A DNA stretch of 64,000 bases from an uncultured Roseibium sp. (GTDB lineage: Bacteria > Pseudomonadota > Alphaproteobacteria > Rhizobiales > Stappiaceae). The stretch is from positions 992,001 through 1,056,000 of the forward strand of contig NZ_CANLVF010000002.1 in the NCBI RefSeq assembly GCF_947494555.1, written 5' to 3'. Of this stretch, positions 8,276-15,929 are shown in pieces. Under the pieces are notes generated by a model. That model was given only the letters and a program-made list of their open reading frames with translations. It had not been told where the DNA came from and ran no database searches. Made by a program: the position numbers and the translations under genes. Position 1 is the stretch's first letter. Every line of letters begins with the position of its first letter.

Positions 8276-9442
8276 ATGTCAGAGAAAATCATGCCACTCG
8301 ATGGCATTCGCATCATCGACTTCACACAAGTCATGCTCGGACCATGTGCGACTCAGACGCTGGGGGACTTCGGTGCGGACGTCATCAAGATCGAACGGCC
8401 CGGGGCCGGCGACCTGAGCCGCGGCTTCTATGGCCTGCGGAGCGAAGAAGCAATGAACAATGCGGTCTTCGCATCGCTGAACAGGAACAAGCGATCGGTC
8501 GAAATCGACACCAAGTCCGAAGAGGGCCGGCAGCAGGTTCTTGACCTGGTCAAAACCGCAGACGTGGTCGTTGACAATTTCCGGGCCGGTGTGATGGACC
8601 GGTTGGGATTTGGATATGACGCCCTGTCCAAAATCAATCCGAGGATCATCTGCGCATCGGGAACCGGATTTGGCTCGAGCGGACCGTATGCCCACAAGGG
8701 TGGACAGGACGTTCTGGCGCAGGCCATGACCGGCGTCATGGAGAAGACCCAGGATCCGTCGATCCCGAAATCGATCTATCCGACAACCCTGTGCGACTAT
8801 TCTGCCGGCATGCATCTTGTGCAGGGTGTCCTCGCGGCACTTTTGATGCGCGACAAAACCGGTCGTGGCCAGAAAGTCGAAGTCTCGCTTTACGACAGCA
8901 TGATTGCCATGCAGATGCAGGAAGCAGCGCAATGGTCGAAACACAAAGAGGTGCTGAACTGGGCAGCCATGCCGCTGACCGGCGTCTTCGATGCGCGTGA
9001 TGGTGCCCTCGTGATTGTCGGAGCCTTCAAGGCCAACCCGCTGCAGGATATTTGCACGGCACTTGAAATCGAAGATCTGTCCCCCGACTATCCGACCCTC
9101 GATATTCAGCGCCGCAACAAACCCTATTTGCAGAAAAGGTTCCGCGACGCCATCGCCGCCAACACGTGTGAGTACTGGCTGAACCGGCTTGAGGCACAAG
9201 ATCTCCTGTGCGCCCCCGTTCGTTCTCTGGGTGAAGCACTTGCCGATCCGCAGACCAAGATCAACGGCATGCTCCATTCGATCGAGCACCCGGTGATTGG
9301 CGACATCACACTCGCAGGATCGCCGGTTCATCTGAGCGAAGCGCCGGTTTCGATACGCCGGCATCCTCCGCGTCTCGGCGAACACACGCAAGAGGTTCTG
9401 CAGGAGCTTGCTGTTCTCCTGTCCAACGAGGCGGCGGAATGA
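8276..9442 (+). CDS. family III CoA-transferase (CaiB/BaiF)
   Basis: 388-aa enzyme that moves CoA between carboxylic acids through an aspartyl-CoA thioester. The N-terminal fold LDGIRIIDFTQVMLGP and ADVIKIERPGAGD are characteristic, and the catalytic Asp is likely Asp145 in GGQDVLAQA. The stop overlaps the enoyl-CoA hydratase start (ATGA). Together they suggest that an acid produced by the upstream oxidoreductases is activated to its CoA thioester and then hydrated or cleaved. Acid substrate and CoA donor are unknown. Confidence 0.9.
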   Translation: MSEKIMPLDGIRIIDFTQVMLGPCATQTLGDFGADVIKIERPGAGDLSRGFYGLRSEEAMNNAVFASLNRNKRSVEIDTKSEEGRQQVLDLVKTADVVVDNFRAGVMDRLGFGYDALSKINPRIICASGTGFGSSGPYAHKGGQDVLAQAMTGVMEKTQDPSIPKSIYPTTLCDYSAGMHLVQGVLAALLMRDKTGRGQKVEVSLYDSMIAMQMQEAAQWSKHKEVLNWAAMPLTGVFDARDGALVIVGAFKANPLQDICTALEIEDLSPDYPTLDIQRRNKPYLQKRFRDAIAANTCEYWLNRLEAQDLLCAPVRSLGEALADPQTKINGMLHSIEHPVIGDITLAGSPVHLSEAPVSIRRHPPRLGEHTQEVLQELAVLLSNEAAE

Positions 9443-10212
9443 CCGTCGAATTCGAAGTTGCGGGCAATGTTGCGCGGGTGACGCTAAATCGGCCCGACAG
9501 CATGAATGCGGTCGATTTGGCCGGCCATAGGCGACTTGGTGAAATCTGGGCCGAAGTCGAAAGCAATCCGAATATTCGTTGCGCCGTTTTGACGGGCGCG
9601 GGAACCAGGGCCTTTTGCGCAGGCGCGGACCTCAAGGAAGACACGGGGCTGACGGGTGTGGAATACTGGAAAAGCATCGCCGAGACGGGATTTTCGGGGA
9701 TCGCGCTTCGACAGATGTCGACACCGGTGATTGCCAGGGTCAACGGATTGGCACTTGGCGGCGGACTGGAGATGGTGTTGGGATGTGACATTGTCATCGC
9801 CTCCAGAACAGCCCGGTTTGGACTGCCGGAGGCCAAGGTAGGCCGCGTTCCGCTTGATGGGGGCATGGTTCTGTTGCCTCGCCTTTTGCCGCGAAACATC
9901 GCCATGGGCATGATGTTGACAGGACGGTTGATTGAGGCGTCTGAACTGGAACCCCACGGCCTGCTCAATGCGGTAGTCCCGCCCGAACAGCTTGACGACG
10001 AAGTCGAGCGCTGGCTCGCCGATGTTCTGAGTTGCGCGCCGCTGAGCTTGAAGGCGATCAAGGCCGTGGCGCGGAAAACGGCTCACATGCCGCTGCACGA
10101 GGCCTTCCAACATCCGGTGGAGGAGCTGGAAACAGCGCTCTTGTCCGAAGATGGCGACGAGGGTGTTGCCGCGTTCCGCGAGAAACGGGCACCCGTCTGG
10201 AAAGGATGCTGA
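9439..10212 (+). CDS. enoyl-CoA hydratase/isomerase family protein
   Basis: Crotonase-fold protein of 257 aa. The oxyanion-hole loops [13 protein letters not shown] and [14 protein letters not shown] are intact, and the Glu-containing [10 protein letters not shown] block matches the first catalytic Glu region. The second catalytic Glu position is not obvious, so the reaction could be isomerisation or C-C cleavage rather than simple hydration. It is coupled by a 4-base overlap to the CoA-transferase gene and probably acts on that enzyme's product. Confidence 0.9.
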   Translation: MTVEFEVAGNVARVTLNRPDSMNAVDLAGHRRLGEIWAEVESNPNIRCAVLTGAGTRAFCAGADLKEDTGLTGVEYWKSIAETGFSGIALRQMSTPVIARVNGLALGGGLEMVLGCDIVIASRTARFGLPEAKVGRVPLDGGMVLLPRLLPRNIAMGMMLTGRLIEASELEPHGLLNAVVPPEQLDDEVERWLADVLSCAPLSLKAIKAVARKTAHMPLHEAFQHPVEELETALLSEDGDEGVAAFREKRAPVWKGC

Positions 10213-10216
10213 CCGG

Positions 10217-10564
10217 ATGACCCTTGTGATCACCAGCACCTGCATTGATGTAAAAGACGGTATCTGCACCACGGTGTGCCCTGTCGACTGCATCTATGAG
10301 GGCGAGCGTATGTTCTATATCCATCCAACCGAATGTATCGAGTGCGGAATGTGCGAGAGTATCTGTCCGGTGGACGCGATCCGCTACGCAGACGAGGTCG
10401 AAGAGGAGCAACGACCGTTTCTTGCGTTGAACGAAGATGCGTTTCGCGGCGCGTCCGGTGCAATTGAAGAGCCCGGCGGCTGGAAAAAGGGTGATCAACC
10501 GTTCAAGGACCCAGCCGAGCTTGCAAACCTCGCCAGGCATTTTTCGATCAATGAGCCGGTTTGA
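10217..10564 (+). CDS. ferredoxin, 7Fe or 2[4Fe-4S] type
   Basis: Small electron carrier of about 115 aa. Two cluster regions are visible: C-x7-C-x3-CPVDC near residues 8-24 ([17 protein letters not shown]) and the classical [14 protein letters not shown]. The wider spacing in the first resembles the 3Fe-4S/4Fe-4S FdxA type. ATG 10217 begins directly with the conserved beta strand; an upstream extension would overlap the hydratase. It probably passes electrons to or from the FAD oxidoreductase (6897) or the monooxygenase-like protein (1610). Confidence 0.88.
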   Translation: MTLVITSTCIDVKDGICTTVCPVDCIYEGERMFYIHPTECIECGMCESICPVDAIRYADEVEEEQRPFLALNEDAFRGASGAIEEPGGWKKGDQPFKDPAELANLARHFSINEPV

Positions 10565-11439
10565 TGGAGGGTGTGATTGCTGCGGTACCGACACCAATCG
10601 ACGACGCTCTTATGCCGCTTAGAGAACCGTTTCTGAAGCATTGCCGTTGGCTACTCCGGAACGGTTGCGACGGACTGAATATTCTCGGCTCGACAGGTGA
10701 GGCCAATTCGCTTGACACGTCCTGCAGGAAGGACGTGATGGCGTGGGCAGGCGAGGCGTTCGGAAGGGAAAGGCTGATGGTCGGGACCGGAACGCCATCG
10801 CTCAAGGAAACGATTTCCCTGACCAGCCATGCTGACGTGCTGGGGTATCCGGTCGCACTTGTGCTTCCCCCCTACTACTACAAGCCCGCCGATCCGGCAG
10901 GGCTGAAAGCCTGGTACTTGGCGCTTCACGAAGCTCTGGGCGATCGCAAGATCCAAATCTATTTCTATAACTTCCCGCAAATGACCGGACTTGCCCTTCC
11001 AGTCGACTTGATTGCAGATTTGGCAACTCACGCTCCAGAGCGATTTACAGGCATCAAGGATTCCAGCGGAGATCTCGACTACTGCAGGCAAATCGTGGCC
11101 GCGGCTCCCTCAATCAAGGTCTACCCAAGTTCGGAAACAGCATTGCGTGTCGCCGATCGTGACGGTTTTGCAGGCTGTATTTCCGCAAGCGTCAATGTAA
11201 CGGCGCCGCTTGCCGCGCAGGTCTGGTTGGAGCGGTCTGCGCCTCCCGAAAAGCTGTGTCAGGAGATGGATCGGCAACGTGCCCTGCTTGCAGGTCCACA
11301 GCTGATACCCGGTATCAAACATCTTGTCGCCGTCCGATCCGGGGATGAAAACTGGAGGCGGGTCCTGCCCCCATTCATGCCTCTTTCCGACGACGCGGGA
11401 CAAGTGCTGCAGGACGGCCTTAACCGGGATGTCAATTGA
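10564..11439 (+). CDS. DapA/NAL-family aldolase or lyase
   Basis: 291-aa class I aldolase-fold protein of the dihydrodipicolinate synthase/N-acetylneuraminate lyase family. The carboxylate-binding LGSTGEAN motif, the catalytic Tyr in YFYNFPQMTG and the Schiff-base Lys in GIKDSSGD are present, so it should form pyruvate-type or related enamine intermediates. The ATG overlaps the ferredoxin stop (TGATG). In a catabolic operon it most likely performs the C-C cleavage or dehydration yielding pyruvate or a semialdehyde. It is not clearly the lysine-biosynthetic DapA. Confidence 0.87.
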   Translation: MEGVIAAVPTPIDDALMPLREPFLKHCRWLLRNGCDGLNILGSTGEANSLDTSCRKDVMAWAGEAFGRERLMVGTGTPSLKETISLTSHADVLGYPVALVLPPYYYKPADPAGLKAWYLALHEALGDRKIQIYFYNFPQMTGLALPVDLIADLATHAPERFTGIKDSSGDLDYCRQIVAAAPSIKVYPSSETALRVADRDGFAGCISASVNVTAPLAAQVWLERSAPPEKLCQEMDRQRALLAGPQLIPGIKHLVAVRSGDENWRRVLPPFMPLSDDAGQVLQDGLNRDVN

Positions 11440-11441
11440 CC

Positions 11442-11897
11442 ATGGCAGATGAACAGATATGGACACGTCGCTTCATGGGTCTGTGTGACCACATTGCCTC
11501 CTGGTCGGAAGACCCCGACTTTCAGGTTGGCTGTGTCATTGCCTCGCCAAGCGGCCATGAAGTTCGCGCCACCGGATACAACGGGTTTCCGCGGGGTGTT
11601 CAATCCTACGATCCAGCCCGGTTTGTCCGGGAAAACGGGGAGAAATTTTTCTGGTTCGAGCATGCTGAACGGAACGCAATATTCAATGCGGCCAGGGCTG
11701 GCATCTGCCTTTCGGGCTGCACGCTCTACGTGAACAGGTTTCCCTGCGCGGATTGTGGACGCGCGATCATCCAGGCAGGCATTCCGCAGATTGTAGCGCC
11801 GCCAATCCCTGACGCGGACGGCGCGCTTGACTACAGCTTCCAGGTGTCACGGCAAATGCTGCGTGAAGCCGGTGTCCAGGTAACGGAATTCAAGTGA
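11442..11897 (+). CDS. dCMP/cytidine-type deaminase family protein
   Basis: Zinc-dependent deaminase-fold protein of 151 aa. HAERNAIF supplies the first Zn ligand and the proton-shuttling Glu, and PCADC supplies the two Cys ligands. It resembles dCMP deaminase more than guanine or riboflavin deaminases. ATG 11442 is chosen; a TTG at 11436 would overlap the aldolase gene. As last gene of a catabolic operon it may deaminate an amino-substituted heterocycle or related amidine rather than dCMP. That role is inferred from context only. Confidence 0.85.
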   Translation: MADEQIWTRRFMGLCDHIASWSEDPDFQVGCVIASPSGHEVRATGYNGFPRGVQSYDPARFVRENGEKFFWFEHAERNAIFNAARAGICLSGCTLYVNRFPCADCGRAIIQAGIPQIVAPPIPDADGALDYSFQVSRQMLREAGVQVTEFK

Positions 11898-12194
11898 AAT
11901 TTGGAACGATGAGAGCTCGGTGGTGAGTTGCACAAGCGTGGCTCACAACGGGAGAATTGTTTTCAAACGAACCGGTCGGCGGCGCGGTGGACTTGTTCCC
12001 TGCCCGTGCGTTGAAGATGATCAATAACGAATGAGGAAGGCGCATATTGAGGCTTATCTAACGCCTTACGGGCTGAGCGCGTTGCCTTACTGCGCGAGGT
12101 TACGGCTCGATTTGACGCAATTAGCGCTGAAACCGCGTCCCGAGTCAAACAAAGGTGTGATGCAGTGATGACCTGGTGCGCAGCTCATTGCTAA

Positions 12195-12719
12195 GTGCTG
12201 GCAAGCCCGGTCGGCGTCGTCAGCCAGTTGCTTCCCAAACAGCCAGGCAAGCGCGAACGCGTTACCAATCAGCTTGCTGTGCCCTGGCGCTATATCCCGG
12301 CCTTCGTGCGGGATGTCCTACACCGGGGGCTCAGAACCCCCTCAAAACTCATGCTGGAGGTGTTGATCCTGACGGCGGCGCGCTCTGGTAAATCCGGCAG
12401 ATGGAGTGGCCGGAGCTTGATTTGAAGAAAGGCATCTGGACCTTACCGGCCCAGCGCATGAAGGCGAATGTCGCTCACCAAGTGCCTGCGCGATCAAAAA
12501 GTTCAAAGCGATACACCAGGGCGGCTCGCAACAGTGCATGGTTTCCGCTCCAGTTTTCGCGATTGGGCATCAGAGAATGGATACGCCAGAGAACTTGCAG
12601 AGCGCGCGCTCGCCCACATGATCAAGGATGCCACCGAGGCAGCGTACCATCGCACGGACCTGTTAGAGCAAAGGAGGCAGATGGTGTCGGAATGGGAAGC
12701 ATTCGTGCTGATGCTTTAG
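12195..12719 (+). pseudogene. tyrosine recombinase (P4-type integrase) C-terminal remnant
   Basis: Broken integrase. Frame one (12195-12425) contains FVRDVLHRG and LTAARSGK, the box with the first catalytic Arg. The match then moves to another frame (MEWPELDLKKGIWTLPAQRM, from 12401). It returns to the first frame from about 12490, where HGFRSSFRDWA gives the His-x-x-Arg box and ALAHMIKDATEAAYHRTD the catalytic Tyr region. Two frameshifts and a missing N-terminus make it non-functional. It is followed within 80 bases by a tRNA-like 3' fragment, the classical arrangement at one end of an integrated element. Confidence 0.8.
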
Positions 12720-12796
12720 GGCTCGAAACCCAGCAGAAGAAGCAAGTCATAAAAACTTACTGCAACACTTGTTTGTATGTCGTTGAGCTTCGGCGT

Positions 12797-12839
12797 CACA
12801 ATCCGCGTGTCGGGGGCTCAAGTCCCTCCTCCGCTGCCA
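12797..12839 (+). repeat. tRNA-Met-like 3' fragment, candidate attachment-site relic
   Basis: These 43 bases read as the 3' half of a tRNA: the right side of an anticodon arm (AATCCGC), a short variable loop (GTGTC), a T arm with stem GGGGG/CCCTC and loop CTCAAGT, an acceptor strand CTCCGCT, then GCCA. From memory the best match is alphaproteobacterial elongator tRNA-Met(CAU), with one change in the anticodon triplet. No 5' half is present, so it is not a tRNA gene. Its place just after a decayed integrase supports an att duplication left by an excised or eroded island. Confidence 0.5.
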
Positions 12840-13192
12840 ATTCAGTCATCACGATCCATCCCCATCAAATGCCTTTCAGGATAAACCGCAGGCGTTCATA
12901 GGTTTCAGTTTGGCGATTGAGCGAATACTTAGATGGTTGCTTGCTCTTGTGTCGTTTCGGCACCGAATAGGCATAGCCTCGAAAATCCACCAGGTCTTTT
13001 TTGAATAATTTTGAATCGAACACTTAACTTAGAAATGGATCATTTTAGGTCAGTAAATTTGGATAGGTGAGTTTCAATTTCTGTACTTAGTATGACTAAT
13101 TGCACTTCTTACAATTTGTGAACCAGAGTCCCAACTCTTCGCTGCGGAAAAAACTGTTTTTCCGGCAACGCAACTCTAGGCGGAGGGAATAC
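12840..13192. other. intergenic stretch without recognised genes
   Basis: About 350 bases between the tRNA-like fragment and the AhpD-like gene. It becomes AT-rich after 12960. I see no open frame with recognisable homology, no RNA gene and no clear terminator. The last 15 bases carry a GGAGGG ribosome site for the gene at 13193. Confidence 0.5.
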
Positions 13193-13726
13193 ATGCCAGT
13201 TTTTAGTGAATTCGACGAAGGCTCCAGCATCGGAGATATCCTGTTTTCCAACATTGAACGCTTCGGACCGCTTCTGAAACTTGCCGAAAACATCATGCGA
13301 AGCGATGGCCCAATCCCTGTCCCAGACAGGGAGTTGATTGCCGCCTATGTTTCCGGTCTGAACGCCTGCAAATTCTGCCAAGGGGTTCACAAGGTGACCG
13401 CTCAGCAGTTTGGCGTGCCAATTGACCTGCTCGGTGACGTTCTTGCCGAGCGTGACAATGCCGACATCGATCGGAAGCAACGCGCATTATTGAATTTTGC
13501 GAGGAAACTGACACTGGAACCGAGCAAGGTCACGGAGCAGGACAGAGCGTTAGTTGTGGATGCAGGCAATGACCCGGATGCATTGAAGGATCTTATAGCC
13601 ATTGTCTCTCTCTTCAGCTTCTTTAACCGGCTGGTAGACGGGCACGGGATCGAAGGCGGCCCGATCGTTTTTGATCGGGACGCCGGAATGCTCCGGACTT
13701 ACGGATACATGGCGCCCGCGCAGTAA
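13193..13726 (+). CDS. carboxymuconolactone decarboxylase/AhpD-like peroxidase-related protein
   Basis: 177-aa all-helical protein of the CMD/AhpD superfamily. It carries the redox motif C-x2-C-x3-H (ACKFCQGVHK, near residue 60), typical of uncharacterised peroxidase-related and AhpD proteins that reduce peroxides through a thiol relay. ATG 13193 has GGAGGG 6 bases upstream; an upstream reading from 13100 has no support. It stands alone on the plus strand. The HxlR-type promoter element lies downstream of it and serves the next gene. Confidence 0.85.
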   Translation: MPVFSEFDEGSSIGDILFSNIERFGPLLKLAENIMRSDGPIPVPDRELIAAYVSGLNACKFCQGVHKVTAQQFGVPIDLLGDVLAERDNADIDRKQRALLNFARKLTLEPSKVTEQDRALVVDAGNDPDALKDLIAIVSLFSFFNRLVDGHGIEGGPIVFDRDAGMLRTYGYMAPAQ

Positions 13727-13796
13727 TTGTATTGGCAATAGGCCTGGTGCGCACCTGTTGCATGATTGGTGCGCATCGGGCGTTGCTCATAATTTT

Positions 13797-13843
13797 CCAT
13801 TAGTACTATTTTGCTGCCTATATACAAAAATACTGCCTACTTG
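13797..13843 (+). promoter_or_regulatory. HxlR-type promoter/operator element, copy 1
   Basis: One of three related elements in this window (others at 18629 and 22305). The core is 24 bases, 13802-13825, beginning AGTAC and ending TATATAC; it is followed by AAAAATACTGCCTACTTG, nearly identical in all copies. In this copy the second half of the AGTAT/ATACT dyad is degraded. It lies 126 bases upstream of the SDR gene at 13969. Confidence 0.6.
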
Positions 13844-13968
13844 TGAATTCTTCCTTGATAGCTAATTTCTCCTGAAGTTGACGAATTTCTGGCCAGGACG
13901 CTTTGCGAAACCTGGAACCGACACTTCGAGAGTCAACAAATTGAATCACAAAATCTGAAGGTACGAAC

Positions 13969-14733
13969 ATGCTACTCAAAGGAAAAAACGCCGTCGTTTT
14001 CGGGGCCGGCGGACATCTTGGTCGACACATTTCTGACCACTTCGAAGCTGAAGGCGCCCGGGTTTTTCGGGCAAGCAACAGCCCGGTAGAAGGCAACTCG
14101 CTTGAGAGGGCACAAGTGGACGCAACCGATGAAGGCGCCGTGGATGCCTATCTCGACAAAGTTGCCGACGCACAGGGGTCGATTAATGTCGTGGTCAACA
14201 TGGCAGGCGTTGCGCCAGCGAATTACAATCACGGTAAACCCGCCGCCGAAGTTACGCATGAGCAATTCATGATGCCCATGGCCGTGGATACAGCTTCTCA
14301 ATTTATCACCGCGAAATCTGCGTATCGGCATATGTCCAAGAAAGGCAGTGGTGTCATCATTTTGAACACATCGACTCTTGCGAAAGTCGGGTCGCCATGG
14401 TCGCCGGCTCTGACGGCATCACACGCCGCAACCGAAGGGCTGATGCGATCTTTGGCTCACGAATACGGGCCCGCCGGTGTGCGCGTTCTGGGCGTACGGT
14501 CGGAGGCAATGCCGGATTCACCGACCATCGAATACACGTTTGCTACCATGGGAGCGAACATGGGCATGGGCTTTGATGAGATGCGAGCTTTCATTGAACA
14601 GCACAAGACAGCGCTGAAAAAGCTGCCAGAAGCAAGCGATACCGCAGCCGTCTTTGCCTTTGCCGCGTCCGACATGGCCCGGTTCCTGGCAGGGACAATG
14701 ATCAACAACTCTGCCGGTCATATTGTCGACTAA
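13969..14733 (+). CDS. SDR-fold protein lacking the catalytic triad
   Basis: 254-aa protein with an SDR fold: N-terminal GAGGHLGRHI for dinucleotide binding, NMAG, and a C-terminal end NNSAGHIVD. Aligned by eye, the catalytic residues are replaced: Ser by Thr in LNTSTLA, Tyr by Leu and Lys by His in ALTASHAATEGL. It may bind NAD(P) without dehydrogenase activity, or use different chemistry as divergent SDRs do. The frame is clean over the full length, arguing against decay. It follows operator copy 1 and is convergent with the tetR gene at 14800. Confidence 0.82.
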   Translation: MLLKGKNAVVFGAGGHLGRHISDHFEAEGARVFRASNSPVEGNSLERAQVDATDEGAVDAYLDKVADAQGSINVVVNMAGVAPANYNHGKPAAEVTHEQFMMPMAVDTASQFITAKSAYRHMSKKGSGVIILNTSTLAKVGSPWSPALTASHAATEGLMRSLAHEYGPAGVRVLGVRSEAMPDSPTIEYTFATMGANMGMGFDEMRAFIEQHKTALKKLPEASDTAAVFAFAASDMARFLAGTMINNSAGHIVD

Positions 14734-14799
14734 CCAGCTTCGGGTCGATGTGAACGCCGCATCGACCCAAATTCCAAGGAGTGCAGCTTTCTGCGAGTG

Positions 14800-15387
14800 C
14801 TATTGCAGGAGCGTTTTAGCTAAGGACCTTCGGAGGACTTCGGATATTTTCTCTGCGCTCCAGGACCGGTCGTTGTGCAGAACATCCCAAATCTGGATCG
14901 ATGTGCTGGCCCAAAGATAATCCGTCGCATCTTCGGCACTCCAATCACCGGAGAGAGCACCGTCGTCGATTAAAGACTGCACGAGCTGCCGTTCCCAGGC
15001 CCGAAGATCAGCCATTCGATCAGACCATGCAGCGTTTGCGTCATCGTCTGTCTTTCTAAGCCGAATAAGATCACTTGCAACGGGGTGGATTTTGACTGCG
15101 AAGTCAAACCAGATTTTCATGCAGGCATCCAGTCGGCTCCCAGGCTCATCAATCGCCATTGCTGCAAAGAAACCCTCTTTCACCTCAAATCGCTCGTCAG
15201 CCCTTTGAACCAGCGCGAGCAGCAGCCCGCCACGGGTCTTGAAATGCAGATAAACCGACTGTCGGCTGACATCAGATTCCGCTGCGATTCGGCTCATGGA
15301 GATGTCAGCGCCCTGCTCCGAGATTAAATCCCAAGCCCGGTCCAGAATTTCATTTCGGGTAACGCCTCTCGCTTTTTTTCTTGACAC
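14800..15387 (-). CDS. TetR-family transcriptional regulator
   Basis: 195-aa regulator. The N-terminal helix-turn-helix (about residues 10-55, MSRIAAESDVSRQSVYLHF) is typical of TetR, followed by a helical ligand-binding domain. The start is a GTG at 15387. It is divergent from the DUF1330 gene (15453). Two palindromes lie between, one covering its own start codon, suggesting autorepression and control of the neighbour. The ligand is unknown. Confidence 0.88.
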   Translation of the reverse strand: MSRKKARGVTRNEILDRAWDLISEQGADISMSRIAAESDVSRQSVYLHFKTRGGLLLALVQRADERFEVKEGFFAAMAIDEPGSRLDACMKIWFDFAVKIHPVASDLIRLRKTDDDANAAWSDRMADLRAWERQLVQSLIDDGALSGDWSAEDATDYLWASTSIQIWDVLHNDRSWSAEKISEVLRRSLAKTLLQ

Positions 15388-15420
15388 GTGTAAAGCAGCC
15401 TTATTATTTACGTATGTAAA
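15381..15420. promoter_or_regulatory. tandem palindromes, likely TetR operators
   Basis: TTGACACGTGTAAA (15381-15394) and TTTACGTATGTAAA (15407-15420) are two 14-base inverted repeats, 26 bases start to start. The second is a TTTAC-N4-GTAAA dyad. They fill the space between tetR and the divergent DUF1330 gene, and the first overlaps the tetR start codon. The assignment to this TetR protein is by position. Confidence 0.5.
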
Positions 15421-15452
15421 GAATAATCGATTTATGAAGGAATTCCAACACT

Positions 15453-15887
15453 ATGGATGAACAACTTACGCAACTCACAACATGGTACAGCGACGCTCCG
15501 GACGACAGTCGCCCGTCAGCGGAGCAATGGCAAAGCATCTTGCGGAGGCCATCGGACGCACCAATCACGCTCATCAACTTCTTCAAGCTCCGAGAGTTGG
15601 CGGACTACAAGAATGCAGGCGCAACAGGTCAGGAGGCCTTCAATGCTTACGCTGAGGTTAGCATTCCAACAATGGAACGAGTTGGCGGAAAATTCCTGTT
15701 CGTGGGCGCATTTGGCGGCATGTTCCTCGGCGCTGCGGAAGACTGGGACGTGATTGCAATAGGTTCGTATCCGAACCTTCAAGCGTTGATCGATCTGTAT
15801 TCTGATGCCGACTATCGCAAAGCCTTCGGGCACCGGACCGCTGCATGTGAGCGCCAAAAGGTGATTGTCGGCAACGCAATGGGTTAA
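15453..15887 (+). CDS. DUF1330-like dimeric alpha/beta-barrel protein
   Basis: 144-aa cytoplasmic protein without signal or membrane segment. The pattern ITLINFFKLRE, YAEVSIPTMERVGGKFLFVG, WDVIAIGSYPNLQAL and YRKAFGHRTAA follows the DUF1330 family, whose members have a ferredoxin-like dimeric barrel fold and no established reaction. It is divergent from tetR with presumed operators between, so it is probably induced by the TetR ligand. The asparaginase-like gene follows 43 bases later and may be co-transcribed. Confidence 0.75.
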   Translation: MDEQLTQLTTWYSDAPDDSRPSAEQWQSILRRPSDAPITLINFFKLRELADYKNAGATGQEAFNAYAEVSIPTMERVGGKFLFVGAFGGMFLGAAEDWDVIAIGSYPNLQALIDLYSDADYRKAFGHRTAACERQKVIVGNAMG

Positions 15888-15929
15888 GCTGGATGCAGGA
15901 TCTCACAAATTGAGCGAGCAGAAACCATA

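Noticed and set aside
8279..9391. 370-codon minus-strand frame
   Set aside because: Exact shadow of the family III CoA-transferase gene. The translation has no recognisable fold.
12781..12840. A complete tRNA gene
   Set aside because: Only the T arm and 3' acceptor side are present. No D arm or 5' acceptor strand pairs with it.
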